This document shows positions 8,854-17,504 of a stretch of DNA of 64,000 nucleotides, in pieces. The DNA is taken from NCBI RefSeq assembly GCF_024171785.1, contig NZ_JAMTCK010000002.1, positions 186,001-250,000 of the forward strand, in the 5' to 3' direction. The notes beneath the pieces are model-generated. The model was given only the letters and a program-made list of their open reading frames with translations. It did not search any database and was not told the DNA's origin. The number at the start of each line of letters is the position of its first letter. Within the stretch, counting starts at the first letter, position 1. The translations under genes were made by a program, and so were the position numbers. The DNA comes from Goodfellowiella coeruleoviolacea (GTDB taxonomy: Bacteria; Actinomycetota; Actinomycetes; Mycobacteriales; Pseudonocardiaceae).

Positions 8854-11800
8854 TCAGCCGACCAGCTCGGTGAGATCCCGCAACACCTCCGAGGCGACAA
8901 CCGGGTCGAGCGCCCCGAAGGCCAGGTTGTTCGCGGCGTGGGGAGTGGCCCAGGCGATTCGCGAGTGGCTGCTGAGCCAGACGTGCCGGATGGTCTGGCT
9001 GGGCTCCTGGAGCGGATCGTCGACGACAACGCCCGGATCGAGAGCGACCACCACGCTGCGGTTGCCCGGCGTCCGCAGGTGGACCAACTCCTGCACGCCG
9101 TCCTCCGCCGCACCGCGCGCCCAGCCTCGGCGCTCCAGCCCCAGGACCGCGGTGGTGGGCGCGGTGACCCCCACGAACCTGTCCAGGGTCAACGAGTCCC
9201 GCTCCTCGGCGGTGAGCCGGTGGACGTCCCGGCCGAGCTGGGCGAAGGGCTGCACGATCGCGTAGTCGCCGAACACCGCCGCCCACGCCGTGAGGTCCGC
9301 GCCGAGCAGCACCGGGTGGGGGATGCCGACCACGTCGTGCGCGTCGAGGTGCACGGTGTTGTCGTGGACGTCGGCGAAGGTGCGGTCCTCGGCGACCCGG
9401 AAGGCACGCGGCGGACCGGCCCCGTGCTGGCTGGTCCACACCAGACGCCGAGCGAGGTGCCACAACAGCGGGTGGCGCACGAACAGGGTGTGGAACTCGG
9501 CCGATGTCCAGCGCCGCTGGGTGATCATGGCGGCTTCCAGCCGGCGGACCTGGTCGGCGACCACGGCGCGCGCGTTCTTCTTCAGCGCGGCGAACCGCGT
9601 GCGCGCGGCCGGTGCGAGGTCCTGGTCGTCGCGGGCACCTGGTTCGGGCAGGTCGCTGTGGCGGGCGCCGGTGTGGTCGAGGACGTGGGGCCTGAGGTGC
9701 TCGTCGAAGCCGACGGTGAACTGACGTGGACCGTAGTCGAGGACGAGGCCGCCGTCGGGGTCCAGACCGAGATCGGGCACCAGGCGGTCGGCCAACTGCT
9801 CGGCGGTCAGGCCGAGGCTGGTGGCGATGTCGGTGATCCTGCGCCGGGCCTGTTCGCGCAGGCCCGCGAACCTGACGTGCTGGGCGATGTTGTGCAGGTG
9901 GGTGAGTGCCGTGTCGGTGCCGATGCCGACGAGCACGTCGAGCGCGGCGACCGCGCGGGCGTGCCCACCGTCGCCGGGCCAGGCGCGGATCAGCGGGGTG
10001 AGCCGGCGGACGGTCTCGTCGTCGCCGAGCCAGCCCAGCGCGGTGAGCGCCCAGCCGTCCTTGGCCGGGGCGCCGGCGAGCCGCCAGTCCTGGAACAGCG
10101 CCCACCCGAACTCGGCCAACGACTCAGCCGTGCACGCCTGGCGGAGCAACGGGATTCCGGCGTACACCGCACCGGGTTCGGACATGGCGAGCATGGTGCA
10201 CAGGTGCGCCAAGGCGGTCTGGGGCAGGGCGCCTCGGCCGTCCGCGAGCAGCACCCTGGGCAGTGCGGTGGGGTCGAGCCAGTCCGGCAGTGCGGGAATC
10301 CGCGACGGCAGGATGTGCAGCGGATCGCTGTCCAGCAGGGCGTCGACCGCGTTGGCGGCCGCGCCGCCGTAGTGCTGTGCGGCCGCGCGCACGTCCGCGT
10401 CGTGGCCGGCCGCCGCGATGGCCAGCAGCGCGCTCTCGGCTGCCCTGCGCCGCTGCCCCGGGCCGCCGACGGCGGTGGGGACCAGCCCCTGGGCGGCGGC
10501 GCCGGGGTGTCGGTGCAACCAGGCCAGTGCGAGGTGGCGAGCGGACTTGAGCCGGACCAGCCAGTCGGCCATCAGGGTGGCGACCTCCGCGCTGGTGAAC
10601 GGCATCAGCAGAGCACCGAGGCGACTGGGACTGGTCCGCGCCGCACGCAGCAGCGCGGGCAGCGCGGCGGTGCCGAAACGCGCGGCGACCGGCCGCAGTT
10701 CGGCCGGGGCGGACAGCTCGTCCGGGTGCCACGTGCCGAGCAGTGGACGTGCTGTCTCGTCCGGGGCGTTGAGGAAGAACTCGACGTCGGCGGAGTCCGG
10801 CTGAGCCTGGATCCGCGTGGCGAGCGCGTCCCAGCCGGGGGTGTTCGCGGCTGACCAGGTCGACAGCCAGGGCGGTACCTCCGCCCACGACTCCTGTTCG
10901 CCCGCCGCCCACCGGACACCGGGCTCGGCCGACGCGACCAGGCCCGGCACCACCACCGGCGGGACGGCGCGGCGGCGGACACGCCACGGCGGAGCGACCA
11001 GCACGGCCGGAAGCGCCTCCGCCGGCGCGTCCTCGACCGCCGCTGCCGCCACGACCTGCTCGACCAGGGCCCGCGGTGCGGCAGCCAGCGCGGGGCGGGC
11101 CGCCGCCACCACCTCCTGGTGCTTCACCACGTGAACGCGGAGCAGATGGGCCGCGGTGAGCGCGTTGACCGACCTGGCCGGGGTCGTGACCGAGGCCGCG
11201 GCCGCGAGCACGCGCAGCCCGCGAACGGGAAACCTCTCCAGCGACTCGACCACCGCCGGCCGCGCGCACCTGTCCTCCAGCCGGTCACCCAGCAGCCCCA
11301 GTGCCTCGTCCGTGGGCAGCACGGCGAGCACCCGGAACGCGCGCGTTCGGACGGCGTCGCTGAGGTGCGGCGCGTCCAGCCACCGGGCGATCCTTCCGGC
11401 GACGGCCGGCCCGATCCCGTCGACCAGGGTGGGCAGCAGGTCCTCGCGTTCCAGCAGCCGGCCCGGGGCGACGCGCTCGGTGAGCTGGTCGAGTTGGTCG
11501 ACCGAGCTGACCGCGTACACCAGGATCTCGGCTGCCTGGGGGCTGACCTCCGCGACATCGGCACAGGCCCGTGCCACCCACTCGGTCTGGGTGGGCAGCA
11601 GGTACGGCAGCACCAGCCGCTGCACCGGCGATCCACCGAGGTGGGCGGCCAGCGCGTCGACGACCGCCCGGTAGTCCTGGTCGGTGGCGCCAGCCAGGTG
11701 CCGACGCAGCTCCCGCGCGATGGCGTAGCCGCCGACCCCGTACAGCAGCAGGGTGTCGTCCACCGGGTCAGCACCCTGCCGCCGCAGGCTGTGCACGGTC

Positions 11801-12321
11801 CGGAAGACATCGGCGTCCACGGTCAGGCCGACGAGTTCGACGAGCGCGCGAGCCGCGAACACCAGACCGTGTTCGCTGATCCACAGTTCGGCGAACGACG
11901 CCATCCGCACGCCCGGCAGCAGGTGCGCCGCGGCGCAGGCCACCGCGGCGGCGCCGAGCGGGCTGGGCTCGGCGTGCTCCGCCTCGGCGTGGCCGCTGTC
12001 GTTGAGGTGGGCCTGGCCGGCGCTGTTCACCAGCGGGTCGTTCGCGTCCAGGCTCAACACCGGGACGAGTTCGTCCCGGATCCCGGCCAGCCGCTGCGCC
12101 AGCTTGGCCACGGCTCGATCGCGCACCCGCACCGGACCCGCGGTCAGGCCGCCCCGCCTCGGGTGGACCAACCGGTGCCACTCGGCCGGAACGGCGAGGA
12201 CGCTCTCGGCAGCCGGTTCCTCCACGGTGGACACCGAACCGGGCGCCGACGCGCTCGCGCCGGCCGCTGCCACTCGGTTGGCCACCTGGTCGGCCACGTC
12301 CGACACATGTCGCGTCTGCAT
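8854..12321 (-). CDS. DUF4132 domain protein, second paralogue
   Basis: 1155 aa from the ATG at 12321 (MQTRHVSDVADQVANRV), 23 bp after the stop of the WGR-bearing paralogue. The frame is open for a further 2.7 kb upstream, but that extension lies antisense-free within the preceding gene and is a frame shadow. The N-terminal about 45 residues are low-complexity Ala/Ser/Val. After that come VHPRRGG, a helical solenoid-like region and the C-terminal DUF4132 core (LVLDYGPRQFTVGFDEHL, RAFRVAEDRTFADVHD). Stretches are almost identical at DNA level to the first paralogue (for example about 9,977-10,070 against 13,477-13,570), which suggests recent duplication or gene conversion. No ligand or activity is known. 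Confidence 0.87.
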   Translation of the reverse strand: MQTRHVSDVADQVANRVAAAGASASAPGSVSTVEEPAAESVLAVPAEWHRLVHPRRGGLTAGPVRVRDRAVAKLAQRLAGIRDELVPVLSLDANDPLVNSAGQAHLNDSGHAEAEHAEPSPLGAAAVACAAAHLLPGVRMASFAELWISEHGLVFAARALVELVGLTVDADVFRTVHSLRRQGADPVDDTLLLYGVGGYAIARELRRHLAGATDQDYRAVVDALAAHLGGSPVQRLVLPYLLPTQTEWVARACADVAEVSPQAAEILVYAVSSVDQLDQLTERVAPGRLLEREDLLPTLVDGIGPAVAGRIARWLDAPHLSDAVRTRAFRVLAVLPTDEALGLLGDRLEDRCARPAVVESLERFPVRGLRVLAAAASVTTPARSVNALTAAHLLRVHVVKHQEVVAAARPALAAAPRALVEQVVAAAAVEDAPAEALPAVLVAPPWRVRRRAVPPVVVPGLVASAEPGVRWAAGEQESWAEVPPWLSTWSAANTPGWDALATRIQAQPDSADVEFFLNAPDETARPLLGTWHPDELSAPAELRPVAARFGTAALPALLRAARTSPSRLGALLMPFTSAEVATLMADWLVRLKSARHLALAWLHRHPGAAAQGLVPTAVGGPGQRRRAAESALLAIAAAGHDADVRAAAQHYGGAAANAVDALLDSDPLHILPSRIPALPDWLDPTALPRVLLADGRGALPQTALAHLCTMLAMSEPGAVYAGIPLLRQACTAESLAEFGWALFQDWRLAGAPAKDGWALTALGWLGDDETVRRLTPLIRAWPGDGGHARAVAALDVLVGIGTDTALTHLHNIAQHVRFAGLREQARRRITDIATSLGLTAEQLADRLVPDLGLDPDGGLVLDYGPRQFTVGFDEHLRPHVLDHTGARHSDLPEPGARDDQDLAPAARTRFAALKKNARAVVADQVRRLEAAMITQRRWTSAEFHTLFVRHPLLWHLARRLVWTSQHGAGPPRAFRVAEDRTFADVHDNTVHLDAHDVVGIPHPVLLGADLTAWAAVFGDYAIVQPFAQLGRDVHRLTAEERDSLTLDRFVGVTAPTTAVLGLERRGWARGAAEDGVQELVHLRTPGNRSVVVALDPGVVVDDPLQEPSQTIRHVWLSSHSRIAWATPHAANNLAFGALDPVVASEVLRDLTELVG

Positions 12322-12344
12322 CTGTCGTTGCTCGCTCGGGCGCG

Positions 12345-15300
12345 CTAGCGGGTCAGGTCGGTGAGATCGCGCAACAGTTCCGAGACGACCACCGGGTCCA
12401 GTGTCCCGAGCGTCACCTCGCCGTTGGCCGCCGGTGGGCGCCAGTCGCCGTGGGTCGCGGTGCTCAGCCAGATGTCGGTGAGCTTCTGCTCGGGCCAGTA
12501 CGCGGGTTCGCCGGGGATGATGCCCGGGTCGAGGCTGATGGTGACGGTCCGGCCAGCGGCGATCGGGAGGTAGGTCCAGCACTGGACGCCGGCGTCCTGC
12601 GGTGCGCCGCGCACCCAGCCGCGGCGTTCCAGGCCGATCACCTTGACGGTGGGCACGGTCCGGCCGGCGAACCTGGTGATGGTGTGAGTGGCGCGTTCCT
12701 CGTCGGTGAGGTGGTGGGTGTCGCGGCCGAGCTGCGGGAAGGGTTGCAGGATCTCGTAGTCGGCGAACACCTCCGACCAGGCGTCCAGGTCCGCGCCCAG
12801 GTGCAGCGGGTGGGCGATGCCCACGGTGTCCTCGCCCAGTTCGACGCTGTCGTCGTTGACGTCGGCGAGGGTGCGGTCCTCGGCGACCCGGAACGCGCGC
12901 ACCAGATGCCCGGCCTCGTCGTAGCTGGCCCACACCAGGCGGCGGACCAGGTGCCAGATCAGCGGGTGGTCGACGAACAGCGCCCGGAACTCCGCGGCCG
13001 GCCAGCGACGCTGGGTGACCATGGCCCGTTCGAGCCGGCGGAGCTGGTCGGCGACCACGGCGCGGGCGTCCTTCTTCAGCGCGGCGAACCGCTTGTGCGC
13101 GGCCGGTGCGAGGTCCTGGTCGTCGCGGGCGCCCGGCTTGGGCAGGTCCTTGCGGCGGGTGCCGTTCTCGTCGGTGACGTAGGGCTTGAGCTGTTCGTCG
13201 AAGCCGACCACGAACCTGCGCGGTCCGTAGTCCAGCGTCAGGCTGCCGTCCGGGTTGAGGCCGAGGTCGGGAACCAGCCGGTCGGCGAGCTGCTCCGCGG
13301 TCAGCCCCAGCTCCTCGGCGATCTGGTTGACCTTGTCCTGCGCGCGCTCGCGCAGGGCGCGGAACTTCACCTTCTGCGCGATGCCGTGCAGGTGCATGAG
13401 TGCCACGTCGGTGCCGATGCTGGCGAGCACGTCGAGTCCGGCGACGGCGCGGGCATGACCACCCACCCCGGGCCAGGCGCGGATCAGCGGGGTGAGCAGG
13501 CGGACGGTCTCGTCGTCGCCGAGCCAGCCCAGCGCGGTGAGCACCCAGCCGTCCTTGGCCGGCATGCCCGCGGACTGCCAGCTCTGGAACAGCGCCCAGC
13601 CGAACTCGGCCAGCGACTCCCGGTCGCACGCGTCCCGCACGATGTCCACCCCGGCGTAGACGTCGTCCGGTGTGGACATCGCCAGCATGGTGCACAGGTG
13701 CTGGATCGCGGTGCGCGGCAACGCCTGCGCGCGGTCTGCCAGCAGGATCTGCGGGAGCGTGCCGGGTTCCAGCCAGGCCGGCAGCGCGGGGATGCGCGGT
13801 GGCAGCACCTGGAGGGGATCGGTGTCCAGGATCGAGCGGACGACCTCGACGGCCTGCTCGCCGTAGTGCGCTGCGGCCCGCAGCACCTCGGTGGCGTGTC
13901 CGCCCGAGGCGATCGCCCGCAGCGCGCTCTCCGCGGCCCGGCGCTGCTTGCCCGGGCTGCCCACGGCGGTGGGCACGAGCCCGCGCGCGGCGACCTCGGG
14001 ATGCCGGTGGAACCAGGCCAGCGCGGCCTGGCGAACCGACTTGAGCCGGGTGAACCAGTCGGCCATCAGCAGGGCGATCTCGGTGCTGGCAAAGGGCATT
14101 AACAGCACGGTGGCACCCTGGCGCGGGTCGTGCCTGGCGACGTGCATGGCCGGTCCCAGCGCGTCCAAGCCGTACCGACCGATCAGCCGCCTCAACCAGC
14201 CGTCCGAGCTGTAGGTGTCCCGTGGGCGCCAGTCGCGCAGCAGGGGTCGCACGACCTCCTCCGGACCCTTCACCATGAAGGCGACCGCGTTCCGGATCTT
14301 TCCGGTGGTGAACTCGGCGGCCAGGTCGGCCCAGTCGCGATCCGCCCGGATCGTCCAGCGGTCGAACCAGGTCTGCTGGTTCGCCCACTCCTCCTGCTCG
14401 CCCGGCTGCCAGGCGATCTCGGTCGTCTCCGGTGCGACCAGACCGGTGATCACGGTCGGCTGCACCGCCTTGGGACGGGACAGCCACGGCGGGGACACGA
14501 GGACGGACGGCAGCGACTCGGCGGGCGCCTCGGCAACGCCGCTGGACTCGGTGATGGCCTCGATCCGCTCGCGCAGTGCCGCTGGCAGGGCCGGCAACAA
14601 CGCCGTGACCAGCGTGGGCCTGGCCAGCACGTGGGAACGAAGCAGGGCTGCGGCCGTGCGCGCGGCGGAGCTGTTGGCCGCAGCCTTGGCCGCGAGCAGA
14701 CGGAGTCCCCTGGCCGGGTAGCGCCGCAGCGCGTCGAGCACGACCGGCTGCACGTACTTCTGGTCGACCCGGTTGAGCAGGTGGTCGAGGGCCTCGTCGG
14801 AGGGGAGCGCCGCCAGCGTGGCGAGCAGCCGCTTGCTGATGTCGGCGGCGTGGTTCGGTTTGTCCAACCAGCGCGCGAGGGTGGCGGCCGCACCGGCGCC
14901 GACTCCCTCGACGAGCGTGGGAAGCGGCGCCGGATACCGCCACAGCAGCCAGGTGTTGAACAGGTCGGCGACCTGGTCGAGTTGCTCGACCGAGGTGAGC
15001 GAGCACAGCAGCAGGTCCACGCCGGTCGCGTCACCGGTCGACGCCGCGGTGGCGCAGTCCTGGCTGACCCAGTCCGTCCTGGTGGGCAGCAGGAACGACA
15101 CCACGATCCGCTGCAGCGGGCAGCCGCCGCGGTAGTCGGCCAGGGCCTCGGTGACCGCGTGGTAGTCGTCGTCGCCGGCCTGCGCCAGGAACGCCCTGAG
15201 TCGGTAGATGGCGGTGCGGACGGCACCACGCAGCACGACGTGCTCGTTGTCGCCTGGAGCCCACGGGCGCAGGTGGACAGCGGAGGCGTCATCGCCCGCG

Positions 15301-16055
15301 GTGACCAGTCCAACGAGTTCGACCACGGCTCGGGCGGTGAACACCACGCCGTGCGTGGTGAGCCACGCGTCGGTGAGCCCGCCCAGTCTGTCGTCTTCGT
15401 GCCAGTTGAGGGAGTGGGCGAACGCCCTGGCCACCGCCGCCGCCCCGAGCGGGGTCATGGACTCGTGGTCGCGTGGCGGGAGCGTGGCGTGGTCCAGGTA
15501 GGCACGGCCCTGGGCGGCCAGTTCGGGATCGGTGTCCGGCGAGTCGAGAATCCGCTGGATCACGCCCCTGAGCGTGTTCGGGGCGAGCTGTTCCCGCTCG
15601 ACGTCCAGGTGCTGCCAGAGGGTCTCGGCGGCGCGCTGGTCGAGCACCACCCGGGGACCGGGAACGCCGCCGCGCCGGGGGTGCAGCGTGCGCCGCCAGG
15701 CGGGCGGGATGTCGAGGACGTCCTCGCTGGCGAGTTGCTCCGCCAGGTCAACGGGTTCGGCGCTGGGCTCGGTCGCCGCGGCCGCGGCCGGGAGTGACGC
15801 GTCCTCCTGGGCCGAGGGGCGCGCCGCGGCCGGGAGCGCCCCGTTCGGGGCCGCGACCTCCTGGTAGCCCTTGCGGACCTTGTCGGCGACCAGTTTGTCG
15901 TGGTGGGCCTGAGCCGCCGAGGGCGAGGCGAGTTCCTTGGTCTGGGTCTGTCCGCTGGTGCCCATCCGACCATATCGGACGGTGACCGACCGGCCGGCCA
16001 GGTCGATCTCCCAGAACTTCTCCGACCGCTCCGCCACATACTCGAATCGCCGCAC
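12345..16055 (-). CDS. WGR plus DUF4132 protein, first paralogue (YehI-like)
   Basis: 1236 aa from a GTG at 16055 that is preceded by AAGGAG about 5 bases upstream; the frame is open further up but without a comparable ribosome site. Residues 1-65 (RRFEYVAERSEKFWEIDL, VRYGRMGTSGQ) form a WGR domain, a small fold found in PARPs and MolR-like proteins and thought to bind nucleic acid. An Ala/Pro-rich linker follows, then the HPRRGG block, a helical repeat region and the DUF4132 core (LTLDYGPRRFVVGFDEQ, RAFRVAEDRTLADV). It is the promoter-proximal gene of the array, and a divergent regulator starts 210 bp away. It contains one rare TTA leucine codon at 14,100-14,102. Confidence 0.9.
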   Translation of the reverse strand: MRRFEYVAERSEKFWEIDLAGRSVTVRYGRMGTSGQTQTKELASPSAAQAHHDKLVADKVRKGYQEVAAPNGALPAAARPSAQEDASLPAAAAATEPSAEPVDLAEQLASEDVLDIPPAWRRTLHPRRGGVPGPRVVLDQRAAETLWQHLDVEREQLAPNTLRGVIQRILDSPDTDPELAAQGRAYLDHATLPPRDHESMTPLGAAAVARAFAHSLNWHEDDRLGGLTDAWLTTHGVVFTARAVVELVGLVTAGDDASAVHLRPWAPGDNEHVVLRGAVRTAIYRLRAFLAQAGDDDYHAVTEALADYRGGCPLQRIVVSFLLPTRTDWVSQDCATAASTGDATGVDLLLCSLTSVEQLDQVADLFNTWLLWRYPAPLPTLVEGVGAGAAATLARWLDKPNHAADISKRLLATLAALPSDEALDHLLNRVDQKYVQPVVLDALRRYPARGLRLLAAKAAANSSAARTAAALLRSHVLARPTLVTALLPALPAALRERIEAITESSGVAEAPAESLPSVLVSPPWLSRPKAVQPTVITGLVAPETTEIAWQPGEQEEWANQQTWFDRWTIRADRDWADLAAEFTTGKIRNAVAFMVKGPEEVVRPLLRDWRPRDTYSSDGWLRRLIGRYGLDALGPAMHVARHDPRQGATVLLMPFASTEIALLMADWFTRLKSVRQAALAWFHRHPEVAARGLVPTAVGSPGKQRRAAESALRAIASGGHATEVLRAAAHYGEQAVEVVRSILDTDPLQVLPPRIPALPAWLEPGTLPQILLADRAQALPRTAIQHLCTMLAMSTPDDVYAGVDIVRDACDRESLAEFGWALFQSWQSAGMPAKDGWVLTALGWLGDDETVRLLTPLIRAWPGVGGHARAVAGLDVLASIGTDVALMHLHGIAQKVKFRALRERAQDKVNQIAEELGLTAEQLADRLVPDLGLNPDGSLTLDYGPRRFVVGFDEQLKPYVTDENGTRRKDLPKPGARDDQDLAPAAHKRFAALKKDARAVVADQLRRLERAMVTQRRWPAAEFRALFVDHPLIWHLVRRLVWASYDEAGHLVRAFRVAEDRTLADVNDDSVELGEDTVGIAHPLHLGADLDAWSEVFADYEILQPFPQLGRDTHHLTDEERATHTITRFAGRTVPTVKVIGLERRGWVRGAPQDAGVQCWTYLPIAAGRTVTISLDPGIIPGEPAYWPEQKLTDIWLSTATHGDWRPPAANGEVTLGTLDPVVVSELLRDLTDLTR

Positions 16056-16264
16056 GCCCACTCCTTGGTCCGGTGTTGGCGCAACCCTAGGAACGGGCAC
16101 CGACAATCCGTCGCGGGTGACCGCTGCCCGCCCGCGGCGCGCCGAGTGCCGATCGCCGGCCTGATGAGGGCAGTGACGAGGCCGGGCCTTCGGGGTGAGC
16201 GCCGGTCGGAGGCGGACACTACGATGGGGCGCCAGCACCACCAAGAACCAGGGGACACTTCCGC
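16056..16264. promoter_or_regulatory. Divergent intergenic region, DUF4132 array and response regulator
   Basis: These 209 bp separate the start of the DUF4132 array (minus) from the LuxR-type regulator (plus), so they should hold both promoters. The minus-strand ribosome site AAGGAG is at about 16,061-16,066. I could not assign convincing -35/-10 pairs by eye. The arrangement would allow the regulator to control the array, which is not shown. Confidence 0.45.
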
Positions 16265-16921
16265 ATGCCACCGTCATCGACGAGCCCACCGAGACCGATC
16301 CGGGTGGTTCTGGTCGAAGACCACGACATGGTGGCCGAGGCGATCGCGCTGGCGCTGGAGCAGACGGCCGACATCCAGATCGTGGCCAAGTCCCGGTCGA
16401 TCGCGGCGGCGCTCGTCGACACCCACCAGTGCGAACCGGATGTGGTGCTGCTGGACCGGCGGCTGCCCGACGGCGACGGGATCACGGCGATCAGCAAGCT
16501 CACCGCCGCGGCGGCCGGCGTGCGCGTGCTGGTGCTGACCGGCGAGGCCACGGCCGCGGTGGCCGCCAGGGTGGCCGAGGCGGGGGGCGCGGGCGTGCTG
16601 CTGAAGTCGTCCCGGCTCGACGAGTTGCAGACCGCGGTCCGACAGGTGGCCGCGGGCGAGGTGGTGTACGGGTCCGGGCTGCTCGCCGGGGTGCTCGACG
16701 TGCTGGCCCACCGGGGCCGCGGTGGCCTGGCGCTCACCGCGCGTGAGCACGAGACGCTGCTGCTGATGGCGGACGGCGCCAGCACCGAGCAGATCAGCGA
16801 GCGGCTCGGGGTGGCCCGCAACACCGCGCGCAACCACGTGCAGCGGGTGCTGGAGAAGCTGGGAGCGCGGTCCAAGCTGGAGGCGGTCGCCATCGCGCGC
16901 CGTGAGGGCCTGCTGGGCTGA
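16265..16921 (+). CDS. NarL/LuxR-family response regulator
   Basis: 218 aa. An N-terminal receiver domain has the acidic pair in VLVEDHD (residues 16-21), the predicted phospho-acceptor Asp64 in VVLLDRRLPDGDG, Thr92 in VLVLTGEA and Lys114 in VLLKSS. A LuxR-type helix-turn-helix follows at about residues 155-215 (LTAREHETLLLMADGAS, ISERLGVARNTARNHVQRVL). It is probably phosphorylated by the histidine kinase encoded at 17,505, which has the matching HisKA_3-type dimerisation domain, and it should act as a DNA-binding dimer. It is divergent from the DUF4132 array. GGGGA lies about 9 bases before the ATG. Confidence 0.93.
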   Translation: MPPSSTSPPRPIRVVLVEDHDMVAEAIALALEQTADIQIVAKSRSIAAALVDTHQCEPDVVLLDRRLPDGDGITAISKLTAAAAGVRVLVLTGEATAAVAARVAEAGGAGVLLKSSRLDELQTAVRQVAAGEVVYGSGLLAGVLDVLAHRGRGGLALTAREHETLLLMADGASTEQISERLGVARNTARNHVQRVLEKLGARSKLEAVAIARREGLLG

Positions 16922-16982
16922 TGCGTTTGCATCAGTGCGCGGATGTCGGGTGCATCATGCGCACCTGACGTCGCTGCGTCTC

Positions 16983-17435
16983 GTGATCACGGCTGGGCTG
17001 CCGAATAGTGCGATCGTGGACAACCGGTTCCCGGCGCGCGCCGAACTCAGCCTGCCCGACGACAGTCGTGGTGTGGCGCTGGCGCGTGAGTTCGCCCGGA
17101 AGGCCCTGGTTGCCTGGTCCTACCCCGGCTGGCACGACGACGTGGTGCTGATCGTGTCCGAGCTGGTCAGCAACGCGCTGCGGCACGGAAGGGGGGCTCC
17201 GGTGCTCCGCCTGGCCAACACCGGCGCCAGGCTCCGCGTGGAAGTGGCCGACCAGAGCCCGGTGCTGCCCACCCTGCGGCCCGCCGGCGCGACCGGCGGC
17301 TGGGGCCTGCGCCTGGTGGGGCGGCTCGCCGCCGACTGGGGGGTCGTCCCGGAGGACGGCGGCAAGACCGTCTGGTGTGAACTGGTGCCCCGACTCGCCT
17401 CGACCACCGCCGAGGATGAGCCGGTCGTGGTCTGA
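16983..17435 (+). CDS. RsbW-like anti-sigma/regulatory ATPase (HATPase_c_2)
   Basis: About 150 aa. It is a stand-alone GHKL ATPase of the RsbW/SpoIIAB type: FARKAL and VLIVSELVSNALRHG (N box, with E and N), VEVADQSPVLPTL (G1 box, D), and GGWGLRLVGRLAADWGV (G2 box). Such actinomycete proteins bind ATP and either phosphorylate anti-anti-sigma factors or sequester sigma factors; no partner gene is adjacent. The start is uncertain. GTG at 16,983 is used here, GTG at 17,016 gives 139 aa (DNRFPARAELSLP), and an overlapping GTG exists at 16,902; none has a clear ribosome site. It sits between the response regulator and the histidine kinase, suggesting a shared signalling role. Confidence 0.82.
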   Translation: MITAGLPNSAIVDNRFPARAELSLPDDSRGVALAREFARKALVAWSYPGWHDDVVLIVSELVSNALRHGRGAPVLRLANTGARLRVEVADQSPVLPTLRPAGATGGWGLRLVGRLAADWGVVPEDGGKTVWCELVPRLASTTAEDEPVVV

Positions 17436-17504
17436 GACACACCGGCGCCGCCCGCGCCGGACCACCCGCGTGCCGACCACCCGCCGGTCAGGCAAGGTAG
17501 CGGT

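Noticed and set aside
8854-15006. A single 2,050-codon minus-strand protein
   Set aside because: Only the part from 12,321 has DUF4132 blocks; the upstream part is a frame shadow of the first paralogue and is Gly/Arg/Ala-rich.
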